From Bacillota bacterium (GTDB taxonomy: Bacteria > Bacillota > Clostridia > Lachnospirales > Lachnospiraceae), in contig JAEZJV010000019.1 in the NCBI GenBank assembly GCA_023415635.1, forward strand, positions 1 through 63,880: a DNA stretch of 63,880 nt, written 5' to 3'. Both the position numbers and the translations under genes were made by a program. Shown piece by piece: positions 18,563 through 26,770 of this stretch. Under the pieces are notes generated by a model. It did no database searches and was not told the origin of the DNA. It saw nothing but the letters and a program-made list of their open reading frames with translations. The first letter of the stretch is position 1; each line of letters opens with the position of its first letter.

Positions 18563-19456
18563 ATGCACAGCTATTTAAGAGCGATCGGCTTCAGTAATAT
18601 TAATAATAGGATGGAATTAGATCGATTGCTAGAGATGATTACAGTAAGCTCTACAAAAAGACGTACCGTTCAGGCAGGAGGGACAAACAACCTGACGGAA
18701 TTAATTATGGAATTCGGTGAAGGGATTGGAATTACGGTTCGCGGAGAAGCAGACGAGAACCATAAATTCCATATGGATCACTATTATCCATATATTCTTG
18801 GTCAGACAATCAGTACCCGGGAAGAGGTGGGTATCAATAAACGTGTTGATTCAGAAGCATATACAGGAATGTGTGACGACTTTCGTCTCGGGGTATCGTT
18901 GATTTTCTATTTACAGAATGTAATTGAATTCTTAGAGAAGAAGAATCAGAATATGCCGATGGGAACCTCTTTCCCCGTTACTCTGGCAGCCCTTTCGCTG
19001 GAAGGAAGAATCCTCCTTCCGATTGAGATGGATGAGGTACAGGTTCGGAATATCAGCGCCGAGACGAAGTATCGTAATAATCTCATTGCAGAGGCGAAGA
19101 AAGGCAATCAGGATGCAATCGATAGTTTGACCATAGATGATATTGACACCTATGCCATGATATCCAAAAGAGCGAAAAAGGAAGATGTATATTCTATCGT
19201 TGATACCTCTTTTATACCCTTTGGTTCAGAGTCGGATAATTACAGTGTAATTGCTACAATTACTGAATGTAATCTGATTGGAAATACGCTTACAAAGGAA
19301 GAAATATATGATCTGCAGCTGGTCTGTAATGATATCACCTTCCGTTTATGTATCAATCAGAAGGATTTGCTTGGTGAGCCGATGGTCGGCAGACGGTTTA
19401 AGGGAAATATCTGGATGCAGGGAAGCATCGGTTTTTCAGAACAATCAAGAGATTAG
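18563..19456 (+). CDS. DUF3881 family protein
   Basis: A 297-residue soluble protein beginning MHSYLRAIGFS, the start typical of DUF3881, a family I know mainly from Lachnospiraceae and whose function is unknown. It has no signal peptide or membrane segment. Conserved-looking blocks include FGEGIGITVRGE, MCDDFRLGVSLIFYLQN and DTSFIPFGSESDNYSVI. ATG 18563 is chosen because GGAG (18553-18556) lies 6 nt upstream. An in-frame ATG at 18551 overlaps that site. Confidence 0.75.
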   Translation: MHSYLRAIGFSNINNRMELDRLLEMITVSSTKRRTVQAGGTNNLTELIMEFGEGIGITVRGEADENHKFHMDHYYPYILGQTISTREEVGINKRVDSEAYTGMCDDFRLGVSLIFYLQNVIEFLEKKNQNMPMGTSFPVTLAALSLEGRILLPIEMDEVQVRNISAETKYRNNLIAEAKKGNQDAIDSLTIDDIDTYAMISKRAKKEDVYSIVDTSFIPFGSESDNYSVIATITECNLIGNTLTKEEIYDLQLVCNDITFRLCINQKDLLGEPMVGRRFKGNIWMQGSIGFSEQSRD

Positions 19457-19484
19457 GTGAAAGGTATAGATTGTAATTATTTTA

Positions 19485-19513
19485 TTGACTTAGAGGGAAG
19501 GAAATAGTAGAAT
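19485..19513 (+). promoter_or_regulatory. Promoter upstream of the tRNA-Arg region
   Basis: TTGACT and TAGAAT are spaced by 17 nt. Transcription would start near 19520, about 140 nt before tRNA-Arg. Confidence 0.65.
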
Positions 19514-19519
19514 AATTAC

Positions 19520-19655
19520 GTTGCGAAATCTGAGCTCCATAGGGAAAAGGAGGCTGCAAGCCGAAACTCCTGGGAGACAGGTGATGAGTTACCGGATTAG
19601 CATAATTGTCAGTAGTATCATAGGTGTTAAGCTTGCTTATTAGCAGGCTTTTCAT
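19520..19655 (+). ncRNA. Candidate structured RNA or long tRNA leader, unidentified
   Basis: Between a good promoter and tRNA-Arg lies ~135 nt with no reading frame. GGCT-GCA-AGCC is nested inside AGGAG/CTCCT, and AAGCTTGC/GCAGGCTT (19629-19650) followed by TTTT could be a weak terminator. I compared it by eye with the TPP, glycine, cobalamin, c-di-GMP, THF, ZTP and fluoride riboswitch patterns and found no match. It may be a small RNA or a leader processed from the tRNA transcript. Confidence 0.4.
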
Positions 19656-19659
19656 AGAT

Positions 19660-19733
<74 letters not shown>

Positions 19734-19737
19734 CTGG

Positions 19738-19777
19738 GAAGTATTGAAAGCATTGGATTTTCAATACTTCTTTTTTT
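19738..19777 (+). terminator. Terminator after tRNA-Arg
   Basis: GAAGTATTGAAA pairs perfectly with TTTCAATACTTC and is followed by seven Ts. From here to 19958 I see only AT-rich spacer. Confidence 0.92.
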
Positions 19778-19958
19778 ATGTCAAAAATCCAAGTATAACT
19801 TATCCTTTAGCAAGAAGGTGCTTGCATTTTAATTGGAGGATAGCCGTAGGGTATACAATATTCAGTACCTTATTATGTTTCTTTTAATCTATCGCTTTAC
19901 ATTAATTTTACATGCAATTGCAAATTTTTGTAGATAGAAGTAAACTTTTGCATTCAAA

Positions 19959-19987
19959 TTGCCGATATAAACTTTATCTATTATAAC
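19959..19987 (+). promoter_or_regulatory. Promoter for the coiled-coil membrane protein
   Basis: TTGCCG and TATAAC are spaced by 17 nt, ending 36 nt before the start codon. Confidence 0.55.
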
Positions 19988-20023
19988 GATTCGCGGCTTC
20001 AGCGAAGAAGGGGCAGATTGATT

Positions 20024-21175
20024 ATGAAAAAAATCATGAATGGTTCATTTTTAGGTGTATGCTTTTTAGCAGCATTGATAGCAGAGGCATATTTTATACG
20101 CGTCGGCACAGCAAACCTGTTCAGTGTGGTTGGGATTGGTATAGTAGCGTTAATTACCGGATATATGCTGATGGAAGAGATTAGGTGTGGGCTGGACAAA
20201 AGAATCAAGGATACAAAGCTTTATCTGGACCAATTATATAAGGAAGAATCAGAAAAAACCAGTGAGAGGTTTACGGAAGAGAATAACCTTCATAAAGCAA
20301 CCTATACGGCATTAAAGAAAGGCTCTGCCAGGATGTCACAGCATGTCGATGAAATAATGGACCGTCTGGAAGCATTAGAAAAGAATATGGCAAGAGCCCT
20401 ATCCACGATGACAGAGCTACAGAAGAAGGCCATGGAGGGACAGAAAAACGCTCTGAATTTTGAGATAAATTATAATAAAGAGAATACAAAGCGACTTATA
20501 CAAGCTCTTCGGGAAGAAAATAACCGTGCTGAGGTTAGTGAACTTTTGATTAAGATGCTTAATAGCATGGAAAGAAATAATGAGCTTTTAGAGAAAAAAT
20601 TGAACAATTTGGGAAGTAAATCATCTGATATGACTATAGAGGAGGAAGCGGATAGGGATAACTATCAGGCTGAGAAGGTGATTGAAGTTGATTGGAACGA
20701 TATCGCTCAGCAGGAAGCAGAGAGCAATACATCAACGGTATGGGATAGTGACAGCAAAGAACCGGTGGTAGATAATCTCACAGAAACCGGATGGGATTTA
20801 GATGCAGAGCTAACAATGGAGAACATTACGGAAGGCTGGGAGGTTAACATGAATTCCGCCGGTACAGAAGCGGAGACCCTATCTGAAGAAGCTCAGGGAG
20901 AAGACGATGAACCCAACTGGGATAGGATCGGAGTGGAGTACGATGATCTGACCAGTGATTGGGATAAGGAAGAAAATGCCCCGGAGGCCGAAACAGCCGC
21001 AACAGCTGAAACAGAGCCCGAGGCACTACAAATTGAGGAGGAATTGGTACAGCCGTCGTCAGCAGAGCAGGAACCCGAATCCAGTAAGCCAAGCATTGCG
21101 CCGCCTTATTCGGATCCAAATAAGAGCTTGACAGCGGACGAGATTGCCGCGTTATTTGCATCCTTTGGTCAATAA
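20024..21175 (+). CDS. Membrane-anchored coiled-coil protein with acidic Trp-Asp tail
   Basis: I do not recognise a family. The 383-residue product has two N-terminal hydrophobic helices (about 7-23 and 28-48) and a Lys/Glu-rich coiled-coil region (about 55-200). A very acidic tail repeatedly presents Trp-Asp/Asn pairs (VDWNDI, TVWDSD, GWDLD, PNWDRI, SDWDKE). The extreme C-terminus NKSLTADEIAALFASFGQ resembles the short LSQDEIDALL peptide at the start of flagellar FliM/FliY, a possible docking motif. The start at ATG 20024 has AGAAGGGG upstream. It is convergent with the carboxypeptidase, stops 3 nt apart. Confidence 0.7.
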   Translation: MKKIMNGSFLGVCFLAALIAEAYFIRVGTANLFSVVGIGIVALITGYMLMEEIRCGLDKRIKDTKLYLDQLYKEESEKTSERFTEENNLHKATYTALKKGSARMSQHVDEIMDRLEALEKNMARALSTMTELQKKAMEGQKNALNFEINYNKENTKRLIQALREENNRAEVSELLIKMLNSMERNNELLEKKLNNLGSKSSDMTIEEEADRDNYQAEKVIEVDWNDIAQQEAESNTSTVWDSDSKEPVVDNLTETGWDLDAELTMENITEGWEVNMNSAGTEAETLSEEAQGEDDEPNWDRIGVEYDDLTSDWDKEENAPEAETAATAETEPEALQIEEELVQPSSAEQEPESSKPSIAPPYSDPNKSLTADEIAALFASFGQ

Positions 21176-21178
21176 TTA

Positions 21179-22567
21179 TTACAGATCGAGAAAATCATCC
21201 TCCTGATAGGTTTTACGGCGGGCTCTTTTCTTATAATATGCACTTCTCCGTTTTAAACGGGGACGTTCCACCAGAATAAAATACAAAATGGCAATAAGAA
21301 TAAATAATCCTATGATACCACTCAGAATGACGGGCCTTAGATTGCTTTCTTTCTTTTCGGAGGATATGTCCGCTGGTGTGCTAGTAGGGTTATTTTTTAT
21401 AGTTTTACTTTGTGCAAGCTTCAAAGAGGAGGCATCGTTATACAGAATATCCGCACCTCCGACGTATTCTCCGTTATAGGAATAAGAAATCTTCCCAATA
21501 GTATTTTCCTTGTCAGAGGAATAGAAGGAAACCTCCTTCTTCGCATCTTGGAAGGAAGCCGTATTTGGTAATACCAGATAGCCGTCCTCATCGATTGAGA
21601 TTGGAGTTTCTGATTTACTTAACAAGGGATTGTATCTTGTGAACATAGGAGATTCATCTATTACCTTTGTGTCCTCCAAATCAGCTATCGGATAGATAGA
21701 GAAGTTATCGAAGGCAAAATCAAAGAGCTTAGCAGTATCATTATACTGATGAGGCGTAGAATCATCCCTCATAATGACACATATTAATTCTAAATCTCCG
21801 CGCTTAGCCACGGATACCAGGGTAAATTTTGAATTGGAGGTATAGCCGGTCTTTCCGCCGATGCAATCATCATAACGGTAATCCTGGCGCAATACGAATT
21901 TATGATGATTTCTTAAATATCTGGTCTCTGATTGAACATTAGTGGGTGGAATCTGGTAGGTGCGTGTCCCGAAAATCTTGCGGAAGGTCTCATTCTTCAT
22001 CGCCTCTCTGGTAATCAAGGCCATATCACGACAGGTGGTATAGTGCTTTTCATCATGTAACCCGTGCGGATTTACAAAATGAGTATTTTTACAGCCAAGG
22101 CTAGAGGCCTTATCATTCATCAGGGTAGAAAAGGCATCAATGCTGCCGGAGACATGCTCTGCAACCGCATAGGTTACTTCGTTGGCTGACTCTAAAAGCA
22201 TTCCGTATAGACACTGCTGCATTGTAAGCTGTTCCCCAACATCAATTCCGATTCGGCTGGAATCCAAATCCACATCAAATACTGCGTTTCTAGAAAAGGT
22301 AACTGTCTCACCCAGATTGGAATTCTCGATTGCCAGAAGAGCTGTCATGATTTTAGTGATGCTGGCAGGATAATGACGTTCATCAATATTTTTTTCATAG
22401 AGAATTAATCCTGTGGAAGCCTCCATGATAATTGCTGATTCTGCATAGACATCCGGACCATCCGGCCAGGCAGCCTCAATATCCTTAGTGTTTGATGCTT
22501 GTACAATTACTGCAGGTGAAAAAAACAATATGAGAATGCTTATAAAAGCAGAGAAAAATCGTTTCAT
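21179..22567 (-). CDS. D-alanyl-D-alanine carboxypeptidase (PBP5/DacF-like)
   Basis: A serine carboxypeptidase trimming peptidoglycan stem peptides outside the membrane. The 462-residue protein has a signal peptide (1-24). The catalytic motifs are S69-I-T-K72, S127-A-N129 and K239-T-G241. A PBP5-type beta domain follows, then a C-terminal transmembrane helix (about 415-435) and a basic tail (KRRSAYYKKRARRK). A transmembrane C-terminus in place of the amphipathic anchor of PBP5 is typical of several clostridial DacF proteins. Which paralogue (vegetative or sporulation) cannot be decided. Confidence 0.9.
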   Translation of the reverse strand: MKRFFSAFISILILFFSPAVIVQASNTKDIEAAWPDGPDVYAESAIIMEASTGLILYEKNIDERHYPASITKIMTALLAIENSNLGETVTFSRNAVFDVDLDSSRIGIDVGEQLTMQQCLYGMLLESANEVTYAVAEHVSGSIDAFSTLMNDKASSLGCKNTHFVNPHGLHDEKHYTTCRDMALITREAMKNETFRKIFGTRTYQIPPTNVQSETRYLRNHHKFVLRQDYRYDDCIGGKTGYTSNSKFTLVSVAKRGDLELICVIMRDDSTPHQYNDTAKLFDFAFDNFSIYPIADLEDTKVIDESPMFTRYNPLLSKSETPISIDEDGYLVLPNTASFQDAKKEVSFYSSDKENTIGKISYSYNGEYVGGADILYNDASSLKLAQSKTIKNNPTSTPADISSEKKESNLRPVILSGIIGLFILIAILYFILVERPRLKRRSAYYKKRARRKTYQEDDFLDL

Positions 22568-22631
22568 AAAACCTCCTGAGGAATGAGTAGTACTTAATTC
22601 GGTCTTGTATAGGTCGCTAACAGTCCATAAT

Positions 22632-22660
22632 ATTGTACTATAAGAGATTTCCGGTGTAAA
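22632..22660 (-). promoter_or_regulatory. Promoter for the carboxypeptidase gene
   Basis: On the minus strand TTTACA (22655-22660) and TACAAT (22632-22637) are spaced by 17 nt. Confidence 0.6.
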
Positions 22661-22687
22661 TAAAAAGTATTCCTAAAATTGTGAATT

Positions 22688-23305
22688 TTATCTTACGAAA
22701 TTTGTGTATTCGCGCGGCATAGGTTCAGGTAACAAAAGGGCAGCCTGTGTATAATCCTTCATTTTCAGCATCCAGGCCATATTATTTGCAAGATTGCGAA
22801 GGACACTCATACCCTCCGCGTCCTGCATGACTTCGCCCGGGGCATTACCATGAATAACATTCCAGTAATACGAGGGGGCAAGCAGCATCTCAGAAATAAG
22901 GAAATAATGATTCAATTGGTCAAAGGTAGCGACACCGCCGGAACGGCGTACAGCAGCGACAGAAGCACCGACCTTTAAACGAAGTGAGCCACGGGAGGAA
23001 TAAAACAGGCGATCAAGGAAACATTTCATTGTACCGGCGATACCGGAATAATAAACCGGACTTCCCAACAGAAGACCATCTGAAGCATGGATACGATCAA
23101 AGATAGTACGTAGCTCTTCACCGGAGAAGATACAATGATGATCCTTACAACGACCGCAGCCAATGCAGCCTTTTATTTCCATATTACCGATGTGTAAGAT
23201 CTCAGCTTCTATGCCCTGTTTCTCGAGCTCGTCGCATACTGTCTTTAATGCAAAATAAGTATTCCCCTTTGGCTTGGGGCTTCCGTTAATAGCAATTACC
23301 TTCAT
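22688..23305 (-). CDS. Iron-sulfur flavoprotein, NAD(P)H-dependent FMN reductase fold
   Basis: A 205-residue flavodoxin-fold protein. The start MKVIAINGSPKPKGNT is the FMN phosphate-binding segment, and CIGCGRCKDHHC gives a compact CX2CX2CX4C cluster motif as in archaeal Isf proteins. GSPVYYSGIAGTMKCFLDR is the second flavin-contact block. It probably transfers electrons between a cytoplasmic donor and an unknown acceptor. The upstream region carries a direct repeat TCCAGTATA twice, 16 bp apart, which could be an operator. Confidence 0.85.
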   Translation of the reverse strand: MKVIAINGSPKPKGNTYFALKTVCDELEKQGIEAEILHIGNMEIKGCIGCGRCKDHHCIFSGEELRTIFDRIHASDGLLLGSPVYYSGIAGTMKCFLDRLFYSSRGSLRLKVGASVAAVRRSGGVATFDQLNHYFLISEMLLAPSYYWNVIHGNAPGEVMQDAEGMSVLRNLANNMAWMLKMKDYTQAALLLPEPMPREYTNFVR

Positions 23306-23340
23306 TTTTCTGCGCTCCTCTCATCATAGAATATACCTCC

Positions 23341-23365
23341 TCCAGTATACTATACTTCCAGTATA
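23341..23365 (-). repeat. Direct repeat TCCAGTATA x2 upstream of the flavoprotein gene
   Basis: Copies at 23341-23349 and 23357-23365, period 16, with ACTATACT between them. The spacing suits a dimeric regulator bound near the minus-strand promoter, but no regulator is encoded next to it. Confidence 0.35.
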
Positions 23366-23461
23366 AATTAAATTAGATTCTACAATTTATGTAGCAAATG
23401 TAATGAATTGACGAACCAGAGGTTTCTATTTATAATTAGGAAAAAGACATTTGATAAATAT

Positions 23462-23497
23462 AAAAAGTATTTTTGCTAATCATCTAAAATACTTTTT
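23462..23497 (+). terminator. AT-rich hairpin directly before trmB
   Basis: AAAAAGTATTT pairs with AAATACTTTTT over 11 bp around a 14-nt loop, ending just before the trmB ribosome site. It could be a terminator, an attenuator or an mRNA-stability hairpin. Confidence 0.5.
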
Positions 23498-23512
23498 ATA
23501 TGGGAGGTTAGA

Positions 23513-24163
23513 ATGAGACTTAGAAACATTACCGGCTCAAGAGAAATGGTAGCCGCAAACGATTATGTAGTACATGAGCCGGAAAAGCTGAAGGGACAAT
23601 GGAAGACACTTTTCGATAATAATCATCCACTTCATATTGAAATTGGTATGGGTAAGGGTAAATTTATCATGGAGCTGGCACAGGCCAACCCTCAGATTAA
23701 TTATATCGGTATTGAGAAATATTCCAGTGTTTTATTACGGGCACTTGAAAAAAGGGAAGGTATAGAGCTTAAGAACCTTTATTTTATCAGATATGATGCA
23801 GAGTATTTAAACAATATATTTGCAGAGATGGAGATAGACAGAATTTATCTGAATTTCAGCGATCCCTGGCCGAAGGACCGCCATGCGAAGAGGAGATTAA
23901 CCTCGAAGGAGTTCCTTGCAAAATATAATCTTTGCCTGAAACCGGAAGGAGAGGTTATGTTCAAGACGGATAATCGGGTTTTGTTCGATTTTTCTGTCGA
24001 GGAAGCAGAGATTGCAGGCTGGAAGCTGAAGGAAGTAACATATGACCTTCACCATAGTGAATATATGGAAGGAAATATTATGACAGAATATGAGGAACGT
24101 TTCTCAGCAATGGGCAACCCAATACACAGACTGGTTGCTTACCGCAAGCAAAATGAGAATTAA
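23513..24163 (+). CDS. trmB: tRNA (guanine46-N7)-methyltransferase
   Basis: Methylates N7 of G46 in the tRNA variable loop. The 216-residue product begins MRLRNITGSREM and has the SAM-binding block HIEIGMGKGKFIMELA, then NYIGIEKY and LNFSDPWPKDRHAKRRLT, the catalytic signature of TrmB. It is preceded by GGGAGG. Confidence 0.97.
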   Translation: MRLRNITGSREMVAANDYVVHEPEKLKGQWKTLFDNNHPLHIEIGMGKGKFIMELAQANPQINYIGIEKYSSVLLRALEKREGIELKNLYFIRYDAEYLNNIFAEMEIDRIYLNFSDPWPKDRHAKRRLTSKEFLAKYNLCLKPEGEVMFKTDNRVLFDFSVEEAEIAGWKLKEVTYDLHHSEYMEGNIMTEYEERFSAMGNPIHRLVAYRKQNEN

Positions 24164-24202
24164 CATCATAGTATAATAACAACAGTAAAATCAGGTGATG
24201 CT

Positions 24203-24343
24203 ATGAAGAAGGATTGGAGACTTCAGATCGCAAAAATGACTGGCAGTTATCCTAAGATAGATAGGAAAATGTTCCGTATCAAGAAATCCTGGGATGAAGT
24301 TTCAGGACTCTTAAATACAGGGAGGAAAAAAAGGAAGAGATGA
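24203..24343 (+). CDS. Small basic protein, 46 residues, unknown
   Basis: MKKDWRLQIAKMTGSYPKID is followed by a Lys/Arg-rich end (GRKKRKR). AGGTGA precedes the start. It is highly basic, so nucleic-acid binding is possible but not shown. It lies in the 335-nt gap between trmB and trxA, 40 nt after trmB. Confidence 0.45.
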   Translation: MKKDWRLQIAKMTGSYPKIDRKMFRIKKSWDEVSGLLNTGRKKRKR

Positions 24344-24373
24344 TAAGGGAGATTTACTTGCTATTTCATGTAT

Positions 24374-24384
24374 GCTGTTATAAT
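24374..24384 (+). promoter_or_regulatory. Extended -10 promoter for trxA
   Basis: TGTTATAAT forms an extended -10 element; a TTGCTA box lies only 15 nt upstream of the hexamer. Confidence 0.45.
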
Positions 24385-24498
24385 ATTACATTGTAGACAC
24401 ATAATAATAGTAACAATTGAGATAATAAGAACAATAAGATAAACCGATACCTATCTGCTTAGAGCAGGTTGGTTGATGGGTAGAATGGAGGATCTAAA

Positions 24499-24816
24499 AT
24501 GGCATTTCAATTTACAGATGTGAATTTTCAGAAGGAAGCACTTGAATCTGAGCTTCCTGTATTAGTAGATTTTTATGCTGACTGGTGCGGCCCCTGCAAA
24601 ATGGTTGCCCCTATCGTGTCAGAGCTTGCAGAGGAATATGCGGGAGTATATAAGATAGGAAAGCTAAATATAGATAACGAACAGGATACAGCAGAAAAAT
24701 ATCGTGTAATGTCTATCCCGACCTTACTGATTATAAAAAACGGTGAAGTGGTAGATAAGATTGTCGGTGCAGTACCAAAGGCAGCTCTAAAGGAGAAACT
24801 GGAAGCGCATAAATAA
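24499..24816 (+). CDS. trxA: Thioredoxin
   Basis: A 105-residue cytoplasmic dithiol reductase. The active site WCGPCK has Cys30 and Cys33, and the cis-proline loop reads SIPTLLI. Length and fold order are canonical. It is monocistronic, with its own promoter and a strong terminator. Confidence 0.96.
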   Translation: MAFQFTDVNFQKEALESELPVLVDFYADWCGPCKMVAPIVSELAEEYAGVYKIGKLNIDNEQDTAEKYRVMSIPTLLIIKNGEVVDKIVGAVPKAALKEKLEAHK

Positions 24817-24868
24817 TTATCAATGACTGCGAATGGAAACTATTGCCTTAAGGATTAAGAAGTATGTT

Positions 24869-24915
24869 AAAAGGGGAAGAATAACCTGTTATATGTGGTT
24901 GTTTCTCCCCTTTTT
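24869..24915 (+). terminator. Terminator after trxA
   Basis: AAAAGGGGAAGAATAACC pairs with GGTTGTTTCTCCCCTTTT with a few mismatches, ending in a T-run. Confidence 0.85.
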
Positions 24916-24967
24916 ATGTCGGGCAATACAAGAATTATCGGTTTTTTTAAAAAAATAAAAAAAACAC

Positions 24968-24996
24968 TTGCAATTTGTTCTTGAAGCATATATAAT
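24968..24996 (+). promoter_or_regulatory. Promoter for tRNA-Lys
   Basis: TTGCAA and TATAAT are separated by 17 nt, 41 nt before the mature tRNA. Confidence 0.75.
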
Positions 24997-25037
24997 AACC
25001 TTTGCGTTCAATAATTACGAAGAACAAAATTGAATAA

Positions 25038-25110
25038 GCGTCTCTAGCTCAGTTGGTAGAGCACCTGACTCTTAATCAGGGTGTCCAGGGTTCGAGCCCC
25101 TGGAGACGCA
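25038..25110 (+). tRNA. tRNA-Lys (anticodon CTT)
   Basis: Cloverleaf with acceptor GCGTCTC/GAGACGC, D arm GCTC..GAGC, anticodon arm CCTGA-CTCTTAA-TCAGG and T arm CAGGG-TTCGAGC-CCCTG. The anticodon CTT reads AAG. CCA is not encoded. Confidence 0.97.
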
Positions 25111-25116
25111 CTCACA

Positions 25117-25163
25117 AAGTCCTAATTTGGCAGACATATGAGCTGCTGGGTTTGGGCTTTTTT
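25117..25163 (+). terminator. Terminator after tRNA-Lys
   Basis: AAGTCC pairs with GGGCTT, and TTGGCAG with CTGCTGG (partly by wobble), followed by four Ts. Confidence 0.65.
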
Positions 25164-25275
25164 GTTTGCTGATTTTAGGGGTCTTTTAGTGAAAGGACGA
25201 ATTGCGTAATAATCGGAACCTATAGACTTTCATATCGTATAATCCCTCTGTTTTAGTTAATCATATTATTGAGTT

Positions 25276-26163
25276 TTGAATAACACGAAGGAGGGAAATA
25301 GGATTATCAGAAAAAAAAGCTTTTTTAAAGGCTGGTATTTTAAGAATCAGAGCGGTTCTGAGGTTATATCCTTTATACCTGCATATCATATCGATCTTAA
25401 AGGAATCCATAGGGCTTCTCTTCAGGTAATCACATCGGAGAAATCCTTTCGGCTATTTTATCCGATAGAGGATTTCTACGCATCTAAAAAAAGATTGGCG
25501 GTACGGCTTGGTAATAATCTGTTTTCTGACAAAGGAATAATAGTAGATATTAAGACAAATGAACTTGATCTGTCCGGCAGACTCTACTACTCAACTTATC
25601 AGCCTCTCCACCATGATATCATGGGACCCTTCCGATATGCTCCGCTTCTACAGTGTAGACACAGTATCTACAGTATGGCTCATTCCATATACGGTTATCT
25701 TGATCTGAACGGAAGAAGAATTGAATTCAATAGAGGAACAGGTTATACGGAGGGCGATTTAGGAAAAGGCTTTCCGAGCCGTTATATATGGACTCAATGT
25801 AGCTGGAGAGATAAAAACATCAACTCCCTTATGGTGTCAGTTGCGAATGTTAAAATCGGCTGTATCAATTTTACCGGTTGTATCTGTGCTATTCGTTATC
25901 GGGGAAGAGAATACCGGATAGCGACATATCTGGGAGCAAAAATCCTCGTGTATAACCGGAAGCAATTGTGGATAAAGCAAGGGAAATTCGATCTGCAGGT
26001 GGAAATTCTCGAGAAAGAGGAGAGTCATCTATTGGCACCTGTGAGTGGAAGAATGCTTCGAACGGTGTACGAAAGCGTGAATGCAAAAATACACTATCGT
26101 TTACTATTTCAAGATAACATTATATTTGATTTTATCGGACAAGGCTGCTATGAGTGCGGATAA
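25276..26163 (+). CDS. Tocopherol cyclase-like protein
   Basis: The motif KKSFFKGWYFKNQ near the N-terminus, YGYLDLNGRRIEFNRGTGYT and EGDLGKGFPSRYIWTQCS match the tocopherol cyclase-like family (PF14249), which includes plant VTE1. Bacterial members have no established substrate, and Clostridia do not make tocopherol, so the reaction is unknown. The start is uncertain. The only canonical in-frame start is TTG 25276, with no ribosome site. A strong AAGGAGGG (25288-25295) points instead to an ATT at 25303, 7 nt downstream. Confidence 0.75.
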   Translation: MNNTKEGNRIIRKKSFFKGWYFKNQSGSEVISFIPAYHIDLKGIHRASLQVITSEKSFRLFYPIEDFYASKKRLAVRLGNNLFSDKGIIVDIKTNELDLSGRLYYSTYQPLHHDIMGPFRYAPLLQCRHSIYSMAHSIYGYLDLNGRRIEFNRGTGYTEGDLGKGFPSRYIWTQCSWRDKNINSLMVSVANVKIGCINFTGCICAIRYRGREYRIATYLGAKILVYNRKQLWIKQGKFDLQVEILEKEESHLLAPVSGRMLRTVYESVNAKIHYRLLFQDNIIFDFIGQGCYECG

Positions 26164-26220
26164 AATTATACTTTCTGCGGATACTAAGGAATGACAATAT
26201 TTAAACAGAGGAGAGCAAAT

Positions 26221-26376
26221 ATGAACAATAGATCGAATAACACAGAAGAGAATAATACTGGTACACCGGAGAGACAACAGGAGAAGGACATAAATTATAG
26301 TAACAGCTCGGAAGTGACAAATCCGATACCTTCTACGGCAACACCCCCGATTCCTTCAGAGATGCCTGTAAGATAA
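26221..26376 (+). CDS. Small hydrophilic protein, 51 residues, unknown
   Basis: Rich in Asn, Thr, Glu and Pro, with no hydrophobic core (ends PPIPSEMPVR); probably intrinsically disordered. GAGGAGAG lies 5 nt before ATG 26221. An upstream in-frame ATG at 26191 has a poorer site. A strong terminator follows, supporting a real transcript. Confidence 0.5.
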   Translation: MNNRSNNTEENNTGTPERQQEKDINYSNSSEVTNPIPSTATPPIPSEMPVR

Positions 26377-26397
26377 TCAAATAAATGAGATAAAGAT

Positions 26398-26436
26398 AAG
26401 TCTTATTTTAGCTTAGCTGCTAAGATAAGACTTTTT
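26398..26436 (+). terminator. Terminator after the 51-residue protein
   Basis: AAGTCTTATTTTAGC pairs with GCTAAGATAAGACTT, followed by five Ts. Confidence 0.88.
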
Positions 26437-26466
26437 ATTATATTGAAGGGAACATTCTGCAAAGCT

Positions 26467-26548
26467 TGGTATAATAATGGCAGCATCCCTAAGCAGGAAT
26501 TTCTTAATAGTCCGACAAAGTAAGGTTCCTTACTTTGTCGGGCTTCTT
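26467..26548 (+). ncRNA. Candidate short transcript: extended -10 plus terminator hairpin
   Basis: TGGTATAAT (26467-26475) is an extended -10 element without a clear -35. About 35 nt downstream GTCCGACAAAGTAAGG pairs with CCTTACTTTGTCGGGC (26510-26543) before a T-rich tail. The predicted RNA would be ~65 nt. The hairpin could instead only separate the flanking convergent genes. Confidence 0.35.
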
Positions 26549-26584
26549 TTCAGTTAAGTTATTTAACAGGGTTATCGAGATGTT

Positions 26585-26770
26585 TTATCTGGTCAGCTTA
26601 TCAATCTCACTCTCTTTACGAGCGGAGGTCCCGTCTCCAATATCAACGAATTTCGGGTTCTTTGCAAGATCGATTGATGCGGTAGTTCTAGTAAAATGCT
26701 CATCATAAGACATGGAATTCATTTTTTTAATAATCTTTTTCTCTGAATTAGCTTTATCTTTTTTAAACAT
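26585..26770 (-). CDS. Small charged protein, 61 residues, unknown
   Basis: MFKKDKANSEKKIIKKMNSM is followed by a polar region ending SEIDKLTR; no membrane segment or domain recognised. GGAGGTGG lies 5 nt before the start at 26770 on the minus strand. A farther in-frame ATG at 26785 would place the ribosome site inside the gene. Confidence 0.55.
   Translation of the reverse strand: MFKKDKANSEKKIIKKMNSMSYDEHFTRTTASIDLAKNPKFVDIGDGTSARKESEIDKLTR

Noticed and set aside
25966..25974. DnaA-box match TGTGGATAA inside the tocopherol cyclase-like gene
   Set aside because: A single site within coding sequence without neighbours is likely chance.
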